Source: Cytophagales bacterium (GTDB taxonomy: Bacteria; Bacteroidota; Bacteroidia; Cytophagales; Flammeovirgaceae). Taken from it: DNA of 64,000 bases. The DNA is taken from NCBI GenBank assembly GCA_025056215.1, contig JANWWC010000003.1, positions 62,001 to 126,000 of the forward strand, in the 5' to 3' direction. Positions 45,401 to 54,253 of this stretch are shown one piece after another (position 1 is the first letter of the stretch; each line of letters starts with the position of its first letter). A program made the position numbers and the translations under genes. The notes under the pieces were generated by a model. That model made no database searches. It was not told the origin of the DNA and saw only the letters and a program-made list of their open reading frames with translations.

Positions 45401-46657
45401 GAAATGATAGCTGTTTACAAAAAAGCGTGGGAAAAGCGTGTACGCAAAGCAGGCTTTGATCCTAAAGTGTTTGATGGACAAGCACTTACTATCAATACTC
45501 CTGAAGTAAAAATAGAAAAACCACTGCCGCTGACCACCTCAGAACCAACCGTGACAGTCAATTTTTCGGCGTTTGACAGCCAACAACCAATTAGTAAAGC
45601 ACAAATTTATATCAATGGAGTGCCCGTATTAGGGCGAGCAGGAATAGAGGTAAGCAACTCTAATCAAAAAACTAACAACCGCTATCAGGTCTCAATAAGT
45701 CAAAAAGTTGTTTTAACAAATGGAAAAAATGTTATAGAACTTTCTGCTATCAACCAGCAAGGGATTGAATCAGTGCGAGAGCGTCAAGAAATTACCTACA
45801 CACCTACCTCTACTACCAAACCTAACTTGTACGTAGTAGCAATTGGCGTTTCTGAGTTTTCGGACAATATCATGAATTTAACCTATGCTGCCAAAGATGC
45901 CGAAGACTTGGTAAACATCTTGAAAAGTAGAACAGACTTATACGAAAATATTTATGTTCAGTCCTTCATCAATTCCAAAGCCACTAAAGCGAATATTCTG
46001 AAGGCAAAAGCAGATTTATTGAACTCTAAGCCTGACGACAAAGTAATTGTTTTCGTAGCTTCACACGGGCTTTTAGATAAAAACTTAGACTATTTCATTG
46101 CTACTACCGACGTAGATTTCAATAATCCAAGCTTGAAAGGATTACCATATGAAGAATTAGAAAACTTGTTGGATGGCATTCCAGCGCGCCATAAACTGAT
46201 GCTTATAGACGCTTGCCACAGCGGAGAAGTAGATAAAGACGAGGAAAATGTGCCAAGATTTCAAAATCTGGCGAATGTGGCAGCAACAAGCGGCGGTGTA
46301 AAATCGCGCGGGTTTAAACCTACTGCATCAACCAGCAATGATTTGGCTTTAGATAATTTGTTTGAGCTAATGAAAGAACTTTTTGCAGACTTGCGCAAAG
46401 GTACAGGTGCGATAGTGATTTCTTCAGCTTCTGGCAAAGAATTTGCTTTCGAGAGCGAAGCCTGGAAAAATGGCGTATTTACGTATTCAGTATTAGAGGG
46501 CTTAAAATCGATGAAGGCAGACGCGAACCAAGATCAAAAAATCACGGTCTCTGAACTCCGCAGCTATGTAATCAAGCGAGTAACTGAACTCAGTGAGGGG
46601 AAACAACACCCAACAAGCCGCACAGAAAACTTGGAAAATGATTTTAAAATATGGTAG
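42476..46657 (+). CDS. Secreted beta-propeller protein with C-terminal caspase-fold (C14) peptidase domain
   Basis: 1393 residues. Signal peptide ~1-24 (FFFRYACISALSIFTSILRA). Residues ~30-1000 are WD40-type propeller repeats (FSPDGRHLISTSG, FSPDEKQLLAGDE, LSPSGKLLLLCYF, FISPNEKYVINGENG), probably two or more propellers. Residues ~1015-1105 form an Ig-like strand-rich linker (TVTVNFSAFDSQQPISKAQIYI in part). The caspase domain ~1113-1393 starts YVVAIGVSEF and has catalytic H1197 (VASHGLLD) and C1247 (LIDACHSGE), and a p10-like end with GAIVISSASGKEFAFES. Caspase-fold enzymes cut after Arg/Lys or Asp; specificity here is unknown. It stands alone, after the 519-bp gap. Confidence 0.9.
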   Translation: MILRFFFRYACISALSIFTSILRAQTVRMSEPIVGDGYFSPDGRHLISTSGQIFDLKTGRNAADLNYCGTDLNGYPTIFDAAWSSSGKYVLFNRRIFDGETLEQRFILPEKKNPKRHFAQHEKHFSTLKPMNAAAFSPDEKQLLAGDEIFEVATQKPIATLKPHPYKSGMAYLHFISDFSYNVRFIDVSIKGDFQPNNTHVLSPDLKYCISGESLKSSNFAFFTLSLARVHESYATNENRAEHTYYFTAQTKLAEDKMASGNSFSDDDVDFAENNPFVAIRDENTVKVYDLSNSKIIFTIEDSKNKELIKFKLSPSGKLLLLCYFKEAFVYDVQKKKKIYVLFDEKNNPQYQRLNNPFISPNEKYVINGENGNILDIKTGNLLGVMMSVGKVYNESATLNSENKTAVLQYSDGSSRIFDTNSGDELFVNIVQNLNTLLFTASSNGKWVASSDWEGKLSVWATNNPNTPLKSFAPYEGKLVTQILFDTLQNRLIINGMDGTIKIFSLQDFTLIHTFTTKEKNNRLLLAGTDILAIKHDEVKVYKQDGTLINTLILNIKPNNIAIYPPAQLLYSDKSLRNYYNGARVHNFVVNRKKAELSDKNKFVSGGQFYPEKLYTITTNQKISLWNFENGKVETLKFQNENPAVTKTHFDYALRIPTYGKVLGYGGAYIDLSRNSYCFPFAGINQALYNESPTNIGNDYFVSNDGKKVAVLNNKNKANIWNASLYDNTQNKLIEELKLPKGYSMDFTVVFSYTGDSLFALLRGNSYSLGIFDTQKGNFLKLVDLPFEGKNLLISPLGDWILACKEKNFIFFNVKSNSKIWEGDLPLSSYKYQLLASANGRYVVLRNFSNYKGSSACILDLQSRTVKLVEDLAFFTSFTADSRYLVSAMKDTKADLDYLIFYTLPDLQEKKLTALQIGIDNRAVFLTPEKYYMASKASIQDIHFSIGKNTYLFDQFDLRFNRPDIVLGQLGYASPEMIAVYKKAWEKRVRKAGFDPKVFDGQALTINTPEVKIEKPLPLTTSEPTVTVNFSAFDSQQPISKAQIYINGVPVLGRAGIEVSNSNQKTNNRYQVSISQKVVLTNGKNVIELSAINQQGIESVRERQEITYTPTSTTKPNLYVVAIGVSEFSDNIMNLTYAAKDAEDLVNILKSRTDLYENIYVQSFINSKATKANILKAKADLLNSKPDDKVIVFVASHGLLDKNLDYFIATTDVDFNNPSLKGLPYEELENLLDGIPARHKLMLIDACHSGEVDKDEENVPRFQNLANVAATSGGVKSRGFKPTASTSNDLALDNLFELMKELFADLRKGTGAIVISSASGKEFAFESEAWKNGVFTYSVLEGLKSMKADANQDQKITVSELRSYVIKRVTELSEGKQHPTSRTENLENDFKIW

Positions 46658-46686
46658 AAAGCACATTTTTTTCGCAGATTCTTTCC

Positions 46687-48870
46687 TTATTTTGGATTAA
46701 TAATTTCTAAATCGATTGTCCGCTTGTTAAGGTCTGTACCTTTGACACGCACCCAAACACGGTCTCCAATAGAAAACGTATTTTTATATTTTTGTCCTAT
46801 AACTTGCCTACTATCGCTATCGTAGTAATAGAAATCGTCTTTGAGACTATTGAGGCGCGCCATTCCCTCACACTTTGTTTCTATAATTTCTACATAAATT
46901 CCCCACTCAGTAGTGCCAGAAATGATGCCCTCAAACTCTCTTCCTATAAATTGTTGCATAAACTCGCACTGTTTGTACTTGATAGAGGCGCGTTCTGCTT
47001 CTGCAGCTCGCCTTTCCATATCAGAAGCATGCTTGCATTTAGGTTCGTAATCAGCTTTACTAACAGGTGCTCCTCCTTCTAGATAGTGTTGCAAAAGGCG
47101 ATGCGCCATTATATCTGGATAGCGCCTAATAGGTGATGTAAAGTGGGTATAATGCTTAAATCCTAACCCATAGTGTTTTAATGGTTCGGTAGTGTATTTG
47201 GCTTTTGCCATTGCTCGAATGGCTTGCGCTTCTATACTAGCCTGACAAGGATGTCCTTCAATTTGAGCGCTCAACATATTCAAAGCGCGAGCAATTTTTT
47301 CAGGATTTTCTGGATTGAATTCAAATCCGAATCTTTTTACAAACATAGAAAATTGCTGCACTTTCTCGGGATCAGGATCGTCGTGTGTTCGATACACAAA
47401 AGTAGCCAATTGTTTGCCTTTCTTTTTTTTATATACAAACTCAGCCACGTGTCGATTGGCTAACAACATAAATTCTTCGATCAGTTTGTGAGCATCTTTG
47501 CGCACCTTAGGAATAATACGCAAAGGTTTTCCGTGCTCATCGAGTTCAAAATAAAACTCTGGTGACTCAAAACCAATGGAACCCGCTTTGAAGCGTTTTT
47601 CTCGCAGTTTTCGAGCAAGTTGGTTGAGCGTTATTAGCTCTTCTGCCCATTCTCCTTGTTGGGTTTCTAGAACAGTTTGCGCCTCTTCGTAGGTAAATCT
47701 TTTTCGAGAACGAATAATCGTCCTACCGAACCATTCTGAAAGAACTTTCGCGTTTACATCAAGCTCAAAAACTGCTGAAAAAGTTAGCTTATCCTCCTCA
47801 GGACGCAAAGAGCAAAGCTCATTTGAGAGCTTTTCAGGTAGCATTGGAATTACTCTATCTACTAAATAAACTGATGTAGCACGTTGCTGAGCTTCTTTTT
47901 CTAAAAGAGAATCTGGTTTCACATAATAAGTAACATCTGCAATATGTATTCCTACTTCCCAATTCCCATTTTCTAAACGTCGAATTGATAAAGCATCATC
48001 AAAATCTTTAGCGTTGATAGGGTCGATAGTAAAAGTAGGAACGTTTCGAAAATCGCGCCTACGATTAATTTCTGCTTTGGGAATTTTAGAAGGAATTTTT
48101 TCAGCTGCTTTCTTTACTTCTTCAGGAAATTCCCATGGCAAGTTGTACTCTGCCATAATTGCGTGAATTTCTGCATCGTTATCGCCTACTTTTCCTAATA
48201 CTTTCACTACTTTTCCAATAGGATTTTTGTCTGTTTCTTGCCATCGAATCAGCTTTACAATCACTTTATCTCCATTCTGAGCTCCTTTGATGTGTTCTTT
48301 TGGGATATAAATATCGAAGTGCATCTTTTTAAGATCGGAAATTAGAAAAGCATATTGTCCTACAATTTGAAGCTCTCCTACAAAATCGGTACGCTTGCGT
48401 TCAATAATTTTTCTGACACTACCTTCTATTCTTTTAGGGGAAGAAGACGGAAGAATTTCTACTAATACGCGATCGCCATCTAAAGCGTGCTTCAGCCGAG
48501 AAGTAGGCACAAATATATCTGTTTCTTGTCCTTCCACTATTATGTAAGCATATTGAGGACTTACGTAATCTACTATACCTTCTACCAATTGTGGTTCAAG
48601 AAAATGACCGTACCGCCCTTGATATTGCGCAATTTGCTGGTGATTCACTAACTTTTTAAGACATGCTTTGAACTCTGATTTTTCTTTTCGGCTGCGCAAA
48701 TCGAAAGCCTTTATTAACTGCTGCAAACTGAAGATAGTTCCTTTTCGCTCTTGAAAGAAGTCAATAATAGATTGCTCTGAAAAACCAAGCGTGGGGGAAG
48801 CTTTCTGTTTTTTAGCAGACTTTGTTTTTTTTTCTTTTTGTTTTAGCGAACTCTTTAACTCGCGACCCAT
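46687..48870 (-). CDS. rnr: Ribonuclease R (3'-5' exoribonuclease)
   Basis: Processive RNase II/RNR family enzyme that degrades structured RNA. 727 residues: a basic N-terminus with helix-turn-helix-like region (~1-80), cold-shock domains (~85-235), RNB catalytic domain (~260-600) with the metal-binding TIDPINAKDFDDALSI and YLVDRVIPMLPEKLSNELCSL (in part), and C-terminal S1 domain (~640-727) with FEGIISGTTEWGIYVEI. Aspartates of the catalytic motif are present. Ends 29 bp from the convergent caspase-fold gene. Confidence 0.96.
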   Translation of the reverse strand: MGRELKSSLKQKEKKTKSAKKQKASPTLGFSEQSIIDFFQERKGTIFSLQQLIKAFDLRSRKEKSEFKACLKKLVNHQQIAQYQGRYGHFLEPQLVEGIVDYVSPQYAYIIVEGQETDIFVPTSRLKHALDGDRVLVEILPSSSPKRIEGSVRKIIERKRTDFVGELQIVGQYAFLISDLKKMHFDIYIPKEHIKGAQNGDKVIVKLIRWQETDKNPIGKVVKVLGKVGDNDAEIHAIMAEYNLPWEFPEEVKKAAEKIPSKIPKAEINRRRDFRNVPTFTIDPINAKDFDDALSIRRLENGNWEVGIHIADVTYYVKPDSLLEKEAQQRATSVYLVDRVIPMLPEKLSNELCSLRPEEDKLTFSAVFELDVNAKVLSEWFGRTIIRSRKRFTYEEAQTVLETQQGEWAEELITLNQLARKLREKRFKAGSIGFESPEFYFELDEHGKPLRIIPKVRKDAHKLIEEFMLLANRHVAEFVYKKKKGKQLATFVYRTHDDPDPEKVQQFSMFVKRFGFEFNPENPEKIARALNMLSAQIEGHPCQASIEAQAIRAMAKAKYTTEPLKHYGLGFKHYTHFTSPIRRYPDIMAHRLLQHYLEGGAPVSKADYEPKCKHASDMERRAAEAERASIKYKQCEFMQQFIGREFEGIISGTTEWGIYVEIIETKCEGMARLNSLKDDFYYYDSDSRQVIGQKYKNTFSIGDRVWVRVKGTDLNKRTIDLEIINPK

Positions 48871-48942
48871 TCATTTTTGTATTTCAATCCTAAAAAACAG
48901 TTTTTTTCTCAATAAATCAAACATTCTCAAAAAGATAGAACA

Positions 48943-50415
48943 CTAAGAAACAAGAATTTGCATTTCATGAGCTACTGCATTCACAAAGCCAGGCAAAGAA
49001 GCTAAATTTTGTCCCCATAGAGTAGTATCAGATACTACTTGGTGAACATATGTTTCCAGCGGCTGAGATGGAAAAACTGCATTTTTTTTTATCCAAACAG
49101 GAGCATGAGTATCTTGAATAGAGTAAGTTTTTCCTTTCCACTCTCCTACGAATTTTCCGTTTTCTTCTTTTACAGAAAGCATAAACACCAAAAAAGCGGC
49201 AAATCCTTTGCACATAAGCACGGGCAATTTGTTAAATTTTTCGTAGTACCGAAAAAAAGTAGGTACGTTTCGCATGCGCATTTTAGTAGTGTATTCTAAA
49301 CAAATAGATAGTAGCTGATGATGCAAAAACGGATTGCTAAAACGCGTAAGTACTTCTTGAGCAAAAAAAGTAGTTTCCTGCTCGTCGTAGGGAAGAGTTT
49401 TAGCAATCTCATCAAGAATCACGCACCGAAAAAAATTTTTCATTTCAGAGTCTTGCAAGCACTCATCTACAGTGGTGAAGCCTTTTAAGAATCCTAAGGC
49501 TGCTGCAATGGTATGTCCTCCATTCAAAATGCGCAATTTTCTTTCTCGGTAAGGGGTAATATCGGGAGCGATTACAATTCCTTCATCAGCACTTAAAAAC
49601 GGTACTTTGGCTATTAGCTCGTCTTGGTTTCCTTCAATAGCCCAAAGGCGATAAAATTCACACGCTGTTAGCATGTGGTCTACGTAACCAAGAGTTTGAA
49701 AAATTTCTTGCAAATCAGATGGTTTCCCAGGCACAATCCTATCGACTAATGTATTGCAAAACAAATTTTGAGTTTGTAGCCATTCTACAAAAGCATTTGG
49801 AAGTTGATGTAATTCAGCAAGTTTTTCTACAATACTTTTAAGTTGAGTTCCATTTTCTACCAAAAGTTCACAAGGCAAAATGACAAATCCTTTCGCTTGG
49901 CTGCCGTAGGTCTGCCAACGCCTGTAGAGCACAGCAAGTAATTTTGCAGGAAAACTCGAAGGAGGAGTTTGAAAAATCGAATCTTGAGCATCCAAAACAA
50001 TACCTGCTTCAGTAGTGTTAGAAACAATAATGTGAATACGAGAATTCTCAGCATATTTTAATACTTTTTCCCACTCCTGTTGAGCAGAAATACAAGATTG
50101 AATAGCGCTAACAATCGTAAATTGACGGGTAGGAACTCCTCTCAAAATACCTTGCTCTAAGAGAGTATAAAGGCAATCTTGCTTTGAGAAGGTATCTGTT
50201 GCTCTTTGATTGGTAGACTGAACTACTATGATCCTTCCTCGAAAAATGCCTTTTCTGTTAGCCTTTTCGACAAAAAAACCTACAAACCCTCTCAGAAAAT
50301 TGCCTGAGCCGAATTGAAGAATTTTTGCAGGAAAATTTTCGTACCCTTTTTGAGGATTATCTACGGCACTATGATGATAAGAATCTAACAAACTCGATGA
50401 CAAATATGAAAGCAT
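48943..50415 (-). CDS. uxaB: Tagaturonate reductase (altronate oxidoreductase) family
   Basis: NAD-dependent enzyme of galacturonate catabolism that interconverts D-tagaturonate and D-altronate. 490 residues of the polyol-specific long-chain dehydrogenase family: Rossmann start LQFGSGNFLRGFVGFFVEKAN, the catalytic signature KLRILNGGHTIAAALG (Lys, Asn, His), and VDRIVPGKPS. UxaA, UxaC and kduI-type genes are not nearby, so pathway membership is inferred from family only; mannitol-type substrates cannot be excluded. Confidence 0.8.
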   Translation of the reverse strand: MLSYLSSSLLDSYHHSAVDNPQKGYENFPAKILQFGSGNFLRGFVGFFVEKANRKGIFRGRIIVVQSTNQRATDTFSKQDCLYTLLEQGILRGVPTRQFTIVSAIQSCISAQQEWEKVLKYAENSRIHIIVSNTTEAGIVLDAQDSIFQTPPSSFPAKLLAVLYRRWQTYGSQAKGFVILPCELLVENGTQLKSIVEKLAELHQLPNAFVEWLQTQNLFCNTLVDRIVPGKPSDLQEIFQTLGYVDHMLTACEFYRLWAIEGNQDELIAKVPFLSADEGIVIAPDITPYRERKLRILNGGHTIAAALGFLKGFTTVDECLQDSEMKNFFRCVILDEIAKTLPYDEQETTFFAQEVLTRFSNPFLHHQLLSICLEYTTKMRMRNVPTFFRYYEKFNKLPVLMCKGFAAFLVFMLSVKEENGKFVGEWKGKTYSIQDTHAPVWIKKNAVFPSQPLETYVHQVVSDTTLWGQNLASLPGFVNAVAHEMQILVS

Positions 50416-50472
50416 AATACTCTTTTAGTGGCTTTTAAGATGATTAATACTCTTTTAAACTAATCCCACTAA

Positions 50473-51267
50473 CTACATCGTAGATTGCATTTGACATTGC
50501 TTAACATACCATTCTATAGCTCCTGCCATAGATTGTACATTGGGCATAGGCGCTTCTACATCTACTCGCAAGTTGTGATCGCGGATGGCTTGAGCAGTCG
50601 TAGCACCAAAAGCGACAAATAACTGGTCCCCTTGTTGGTAATCAGGAAAGTTTTTAAGTAAAGCATTCACACCCGAAGGACTGAAAAATGCTAACATGTC
50701 ATATCGCTTGTAATCGAGATTAGAGAGGTCGCTTGCTACAGTATCGTAAATTACTGCTTCTGTATATTGATAGTTATTTTTTTCTAAAAATTCTGGAATA
50801 TCTCCTCTACGAATAGAAGAACACGGATACAAAAATTTTTCGTCTTTGTGTTTTTTCATGATTTCTATAAGATCCTGGGCTGTTTTTTTGCCTGTAAAAA
50901 TTTTTCGTTTTCGAATAGCAATGTATTTTTGAAGATAGTTTGAAGTTTGCTCAGAAATGCAAAAATACTTCATATCGGTGGGAATTTCGACGCGCAACTC
51001 TTTAGCAATAGTAAAAAAATGATCAATTGCATTTCGACTTGTAAAAATAATGGCCGTATGCTCCAGGATGTTCACTTTTTGTTTGCGGAATTCTTTGGCA
51101 GATAAAGGTTGGATTTCGATGAAGGGACGAAAGTCAATTTGAAGCTGATATTTTTTTGCTAACTCTTGGTAAGGATTATTAGGTGTGCCTGGGTCCGCTT
51201 GCGTAATGAGAATGGTTTTGACTGGTCTCGATAATTTAGGCATAGTAACAAGTTCTTTGCTTTCCAT
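50473..51267 (-). CDS. hemD: Uroporphyrinogen-III synthase
   Basis: Cyclises hydroxymethylbilane to uroporphyrinogen III in heme synthesis. 264 residues with the two-domain HemD layout: ILITQADPGTPNNPYQELAKK start, IIFTSRNAIDHFF, YFCISEQTSNYLQKY, FLYPCSSIRRGDIPEFL and a C-terminal domain with LAFFSPSGVNALL and VAFGATTAQAI. It lies 7 bp downstream of the DUF4271 gene, a pairing seen in Bacteroidota. Confidence 0.88.
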   Translation of the reverse strand: MESKELVTMPKLSRPVKTILITQADPGTPNNPYQELAKKYQLQIDFRPFIEIQPLSAKEFRKQKVNILEHTAIIFTSRNAIDHFFTIAKELRVEIPTDMKYFCISEQTSNYLQKYIAIRKRKIFTGKKTAQDLIEIMKKHKDEKFLYPCSSIRRGDIPEFLEKNNYQYTEAVIYDTVASDLSNLDYKRYDMLAFFSPSGVNALLKNFPDYQQGDQLFVAFGATTAQAIRDHNLRVDVEAPMPNVQSMAGAIEWYVKQCQMQSTM

Positions 51268-51274
51268 ATACTAT

Positions 51275-52390
51275 TTATTTTATGAATAACTTAACAAATA
51301 TTATCGTAGGAATCACTTCTGTGCCACAAAAATACGAAATCAAATACAACTTTTTTATATCCAGAAGCCTATTTGCTTTGAATACAACCAAAATGATTTG
51401 TAAAAATATCAAAAATATGATACTATAACGTAAAAATGGATAACCCAAAAAATGTGAGTAAGAGTAAGCTAAAAGTCCTAATATTAAAAAACAGCTTCCA
51501 AACAACACAGAAAGAAAGATTGTCTCTTGAAGATGTACCTGTGAAATCAAAATACTGGTGTGCAAATATCCTAAAGAATACATTAAAACAATCTTCAGCA
51601 TTAAAAACAAGAACGCAAAAAAGAAATACTCAAGAAAAAATCCCTTATAAGCATTCTCAGTTTCTTTTAACAGAAAAATTGCATATCCCATAGAGGCGCT
51701 ATAAAATAGCAGATACAGTAAAAGGCTGCCTAAGTCTACTTTTCGAATATCTGTTCGATAGCGCATAAAACTTCTTAAATACTGCGCTACTGACTGCGTA
51801 TTTAAAAAGTAATTTTTTACGGCATTTCCTAACGACAAAAAAGAAAAAATGCCAAAAGGAAGCATAAAAAGCAGCATATTAGGTTTTTTCTTTGGTTTTT
51901 TGATTTGATATTCGTTAATAGGTTGCAACATAGTGCGCTCATATCGATGAAATCTGGGAGAGAGTGCAGTATCTTCTACATAGCGAAAAAATGCTTTGGG
52001 TGCAACCTTAGAAGGCACATCTTCTAAGTGAAGCGTAATCAATGTAAGACTATCAGATGGATATAATAATCGAAGTTGATAAGTAGAAAGAAATAAATAT
52101 CCTGAATCAGGAAAGTGAGCGTGTAAATTGTTATTAACGAATAAATAAGCATTTTTAGTAGCATGGATTTCAAGATATGATTGACTATCAGCAGGAAGGC
52201 AAATTAAAAGATGGCGACGATGAAAATAGAGATGTTCTTCTGAAAGAAAAGGCACAAAACTACCTACTTCGCTATCGTACACCAGCCATTCGTGTTCTAA
52301 GGGTTCTAGGATGGAAGCGTTTCCTACCAGGCTCATCAATAGCCCCAAGATTAGCATGACTTCGGCAACCCAATTTTTACGTTTGCTCAC
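51275..52390 (-). CDS. DUF4271 membrane protein
   Basis: 371 residues. N-terminal hydrophobic segment (~8-26), a periplasmic strand-rich domain (~30-150), then six to seven helices (~168-370) of the DUF4271 type (FMRYRTDIRKVDLGSLLLYLLF in part). Function unknown; it is regularly found beside hemD in Bacteroidota. The start is GTG (no upstream ATG in frame). Divergent from the SDR gene. Confidence 0.75.
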   Translation of the reverse strand: MSKRKNWVAEVMLILGLLMSLVGNASILEPLEHEWLVYDSEVGSFVPFLSEEHLYFHRRHLLICLPADSQSYLEIHATKNAYLFVNNNLHAHFPDSGYLFLSTYQLRLLYPSDSLTLITLHLEDVPSKVAPKAFFRYVEDTALSPRFHRYERTMLQPINEYQIKKPKKKPNMLLFMLPFGIFSFLSLGNAVKNYFLNTQSVAQYLRSFMRYRTDIRKVDLGSLLLYLLFYSASMGYAIFLLKETENAYKGFFLEYFFFAFLFLMLKIVLMYSLGYLHTSILISQVHLQETIFLSVLFGSCFLILGLLAYSYSHFLGYPFLRYSIIFLIFLQIILVVFKANRLLDIKKLYLISYFCGTEVIPTIIFVKLFIK

Positions 52391-52471
52391 CGCATCGGTT
52401 TTTGCAAAAATAAAAAAATTTAAACATCTCTCATAATGAAAAAGTTTGTTTAGTGTTAACTCATTAAAAAA

Positions 52472-53182
52472 ATGGCAAATAAATTCGATTCAAAAAAAAT
52501 CTTAGTAGTAGGAACCACCTCTGGTATAGGATACACTGTAACTCAGCAACTTCTTCAACAAGGCTGTCAAGTTGTTTCGATTGCAAGGCGTCCTAGTCCT
52601 TTCAATGTAGAACAACATCTCTTAATGGATGTGTTACAAATGAAGGGAGATGAGCTATCGCATCTCGAAAAGTTAGATGGACTTGTATACTGCCCAGGAA
52701 GCATTCAATTAAAACCTATTAATCGCTTGTCAATAGATGATTTTCTGTCAGATTGGCGAATTAATGTTGGAGGTGCAATACAAATTATCCAAGCAAGTTT
52801 AAAAGCACTTCGGAATGCTTCTCAGGCATCTATTGTATTATATAGCACTGTTGCTGTACAAACAGGCTTGCCGTTTCATGCAAGTGTAGCTGCAGCTAAA
52901 GGTGCCATCGAGGGACTAACCCGAACTTTAGCAGCAGAATTAGCTCCTAAAATTCGGGTAAATGCTATTGCGCCTTCTTTGACCGATACTCCCTTAGCCA
53001 AAAATTTGCTCTCTTCAGACGAAAAAAGAGAAAACTCTGCTAAAAGACATCCTTTAGGGCGTATCGGATTGCCCCAAGATATCGCACAAGCCACTTTATT
53101 TTTACTCTCTGAAGAATCTTCCTGGATAACAGGACAAATTTTAGCAGTAGATGGAGGTATATCCTCTATTCGCCTGCTATAA
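52472..53182 (+). CDS. SDR-family oxidoreductase lacking the catalytic tyrosine
   Basis: 236 residues, Rossmann fold. Nucleotide motif GTTSGIG (14-20), CPG in place of the usual NAG (74-76), and the YxxxK site reads V139-AAA-K143 (HASVAAAKGAIEG): the lysine is present, but the tyrosine is replaced by valine. The C-terminal part (DIAQATLFLLSEESSWITGQILAVDGG, in part) is classical SDR. It is therefore either an altered enzyme or a nucleotide-binding protein without dehydrogenase activity. A single gene between DUF4271 and sucD. Confidence 0.85.
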   Translation: MANKFDSKKILVVGTTSGIGYTVTQQLLQQGCQVVSIARRPSPFNVEQHLLMDVLQMKGDELSHLEKLDGLVYCPGSIQLKPINRLSIDDFLSDWRINVGGAIQIIQASLKALRNASQASIVLYSTVAVQTGLPFHASVAAAKGAIEGLTRTLAAELAPKIRVNAIAPSLTDTPLAKNLLSSDEKRENSAKRHPLGRIGLPQDIAQATLFLLSEESSWITGQILAVDGGISSIRLL

Positions 53183-53274
53183 AAAATGGAAGCAAATTCT
53201 AAATAGATTTTTTTATTTTTTGTTTATGTGTATCTTGTCGCCATATAATTGGATTACAACAATTTTATTTTACG

Positions 53275-54168
53275 ATGGGTGTATTAGTCAATAAAAATTC
53301 GAGAGTGATTGTTCAAGGATTCACTGGCAGTGAAGGAACATTCCATGCTACACAAATGATTGAATACGGAACAAATGTAGTAGGAGGTGTTACGCCTGGC
53401 AAAGGAGGACAAACTCACTTAGATCGTCCAGTTTTTAATACAGTAGCAGAAGCCGTAGCAAAAGTAAAAGCGAATGTATCTATTATCTTTGTCCCCCCCG
53501 CTTTTGCTGCCGACGCCATCATGGAAGCAGGTGATGCAGGCATAGAAGTGATTATTGCAATTACTGAAGGAATCCCTGTAAAGGATATGGTAATAGCAAA
53601 AGAGTATATCAAGGGCAAAAATGTTCGCTTGATTGGTCCTAACTGTCCAGGTGTAATCACTCCAGGAGAAGCTAAAGTAGGAATTATGCCAGGCTTTGTA
53701 TTTCAAAAAGGAAGTATCGGAATCGTTTCAAAATCTGGAACGCTTACCTATGAAGCTGCTGACCAAATCGTAAAAGCAGGATTAGGCATTTCTACTGCTA
53801 TCGGTATTGGAGGAGATCCTATTATCGGAACCACTATCAAAGAAGCTATCGAACTTCTTATGCAAGACCCTGAAACCGAAGGAATCGTCATGATTGGAGA
53901 AATTGGAGGAAACATGGAAGCAGAAGCAGCGCGTTGGATTAAAGAATATGGAACCAAACCTGTTGTGGGCTTTATTGCAGGGCAAACAGCTCCTCCCGGC
54001 AGACGAATGGGACACGCAGGTGCCATTATTGGAGGAACTGAAGATACTGCTGCTGCCAAAATGAGAATTATGAAAGAATGTGGTATTACAGTAGTAGAAT
54101 CTCCCGCTTTTATTGGCGAAACCATGGCACAAACACTTCGACAAACCAATAAAATCAAATATTTTTAA
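53275..54168 (+). CDS. sucD: Succinate-CoA ligase, alpha subunit
   Basis: TCA-cycle enzyme that makes ATP or GTP from succinyl-CoA. 297 residues: CoA-binding Rossmann domain with [20 protein letters not shown] (in part), GPNCPGVI, and the phospho-histidine loop [12 protein letters not shown]. The beta subunit (sucC) is not adjacent, as in many Bacteroidota. Followed by a hairpin terminator. Confidence 0.97.
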   Translation: MGVLVNKNSRVIVQGFTGSEGTFHATQMIEYGTNVVGGVTPGKGGQTHLDRPVFNTVAEAVAKVKANVSIIFVPPAFAADAIMEAGDAGIEVIIAITEGIPVKDMVIAKEYIKGKNVRLIGPNCPGVITPGEAKVGIMPGFVFQKGSIGIVSKSGTLTYEAADQIVKAGLGISTAIGIGGDPIIGTTIKEAIELLMQDPETEGIVMIGEIGGNMEAEAARWIKEYGTKPVVGFIAGQTAPPGRRMGHAGAIIGGTEDTAAAKMRIMKECGITVVESPAFIGETMAQTLRQTNKIKYF

Positions 54169-54180
54169 CTTAATATACTT

Positions 54181-54210
54181 AGAGCATCTGTTAAGATGAG
54201 CAGATGCTCT
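54181..54210 (+). terminator. Hairpin terminator after sucD
   Basis: Perfect 10-bp stem AGAGCATCTG (54181-54190) with CAGATGCTCT (54201-54210), 10-base loop, followed by TCCTC; the U-tract is poor. It lies 12 bases after the sucD stop. Confidence 0.6.
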
Positions 54211-54253
54211 TCCTCAATCATAGACCTTTTTCCTGCACAACGAAAATGAAAAA

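Noticed and set aside
53748-54158. Long antisense open frames opposite sucD
   Set aside because: The composition (many I, P, S) is that of the complement of a conserved gene, and sucD itself is unmistakable.
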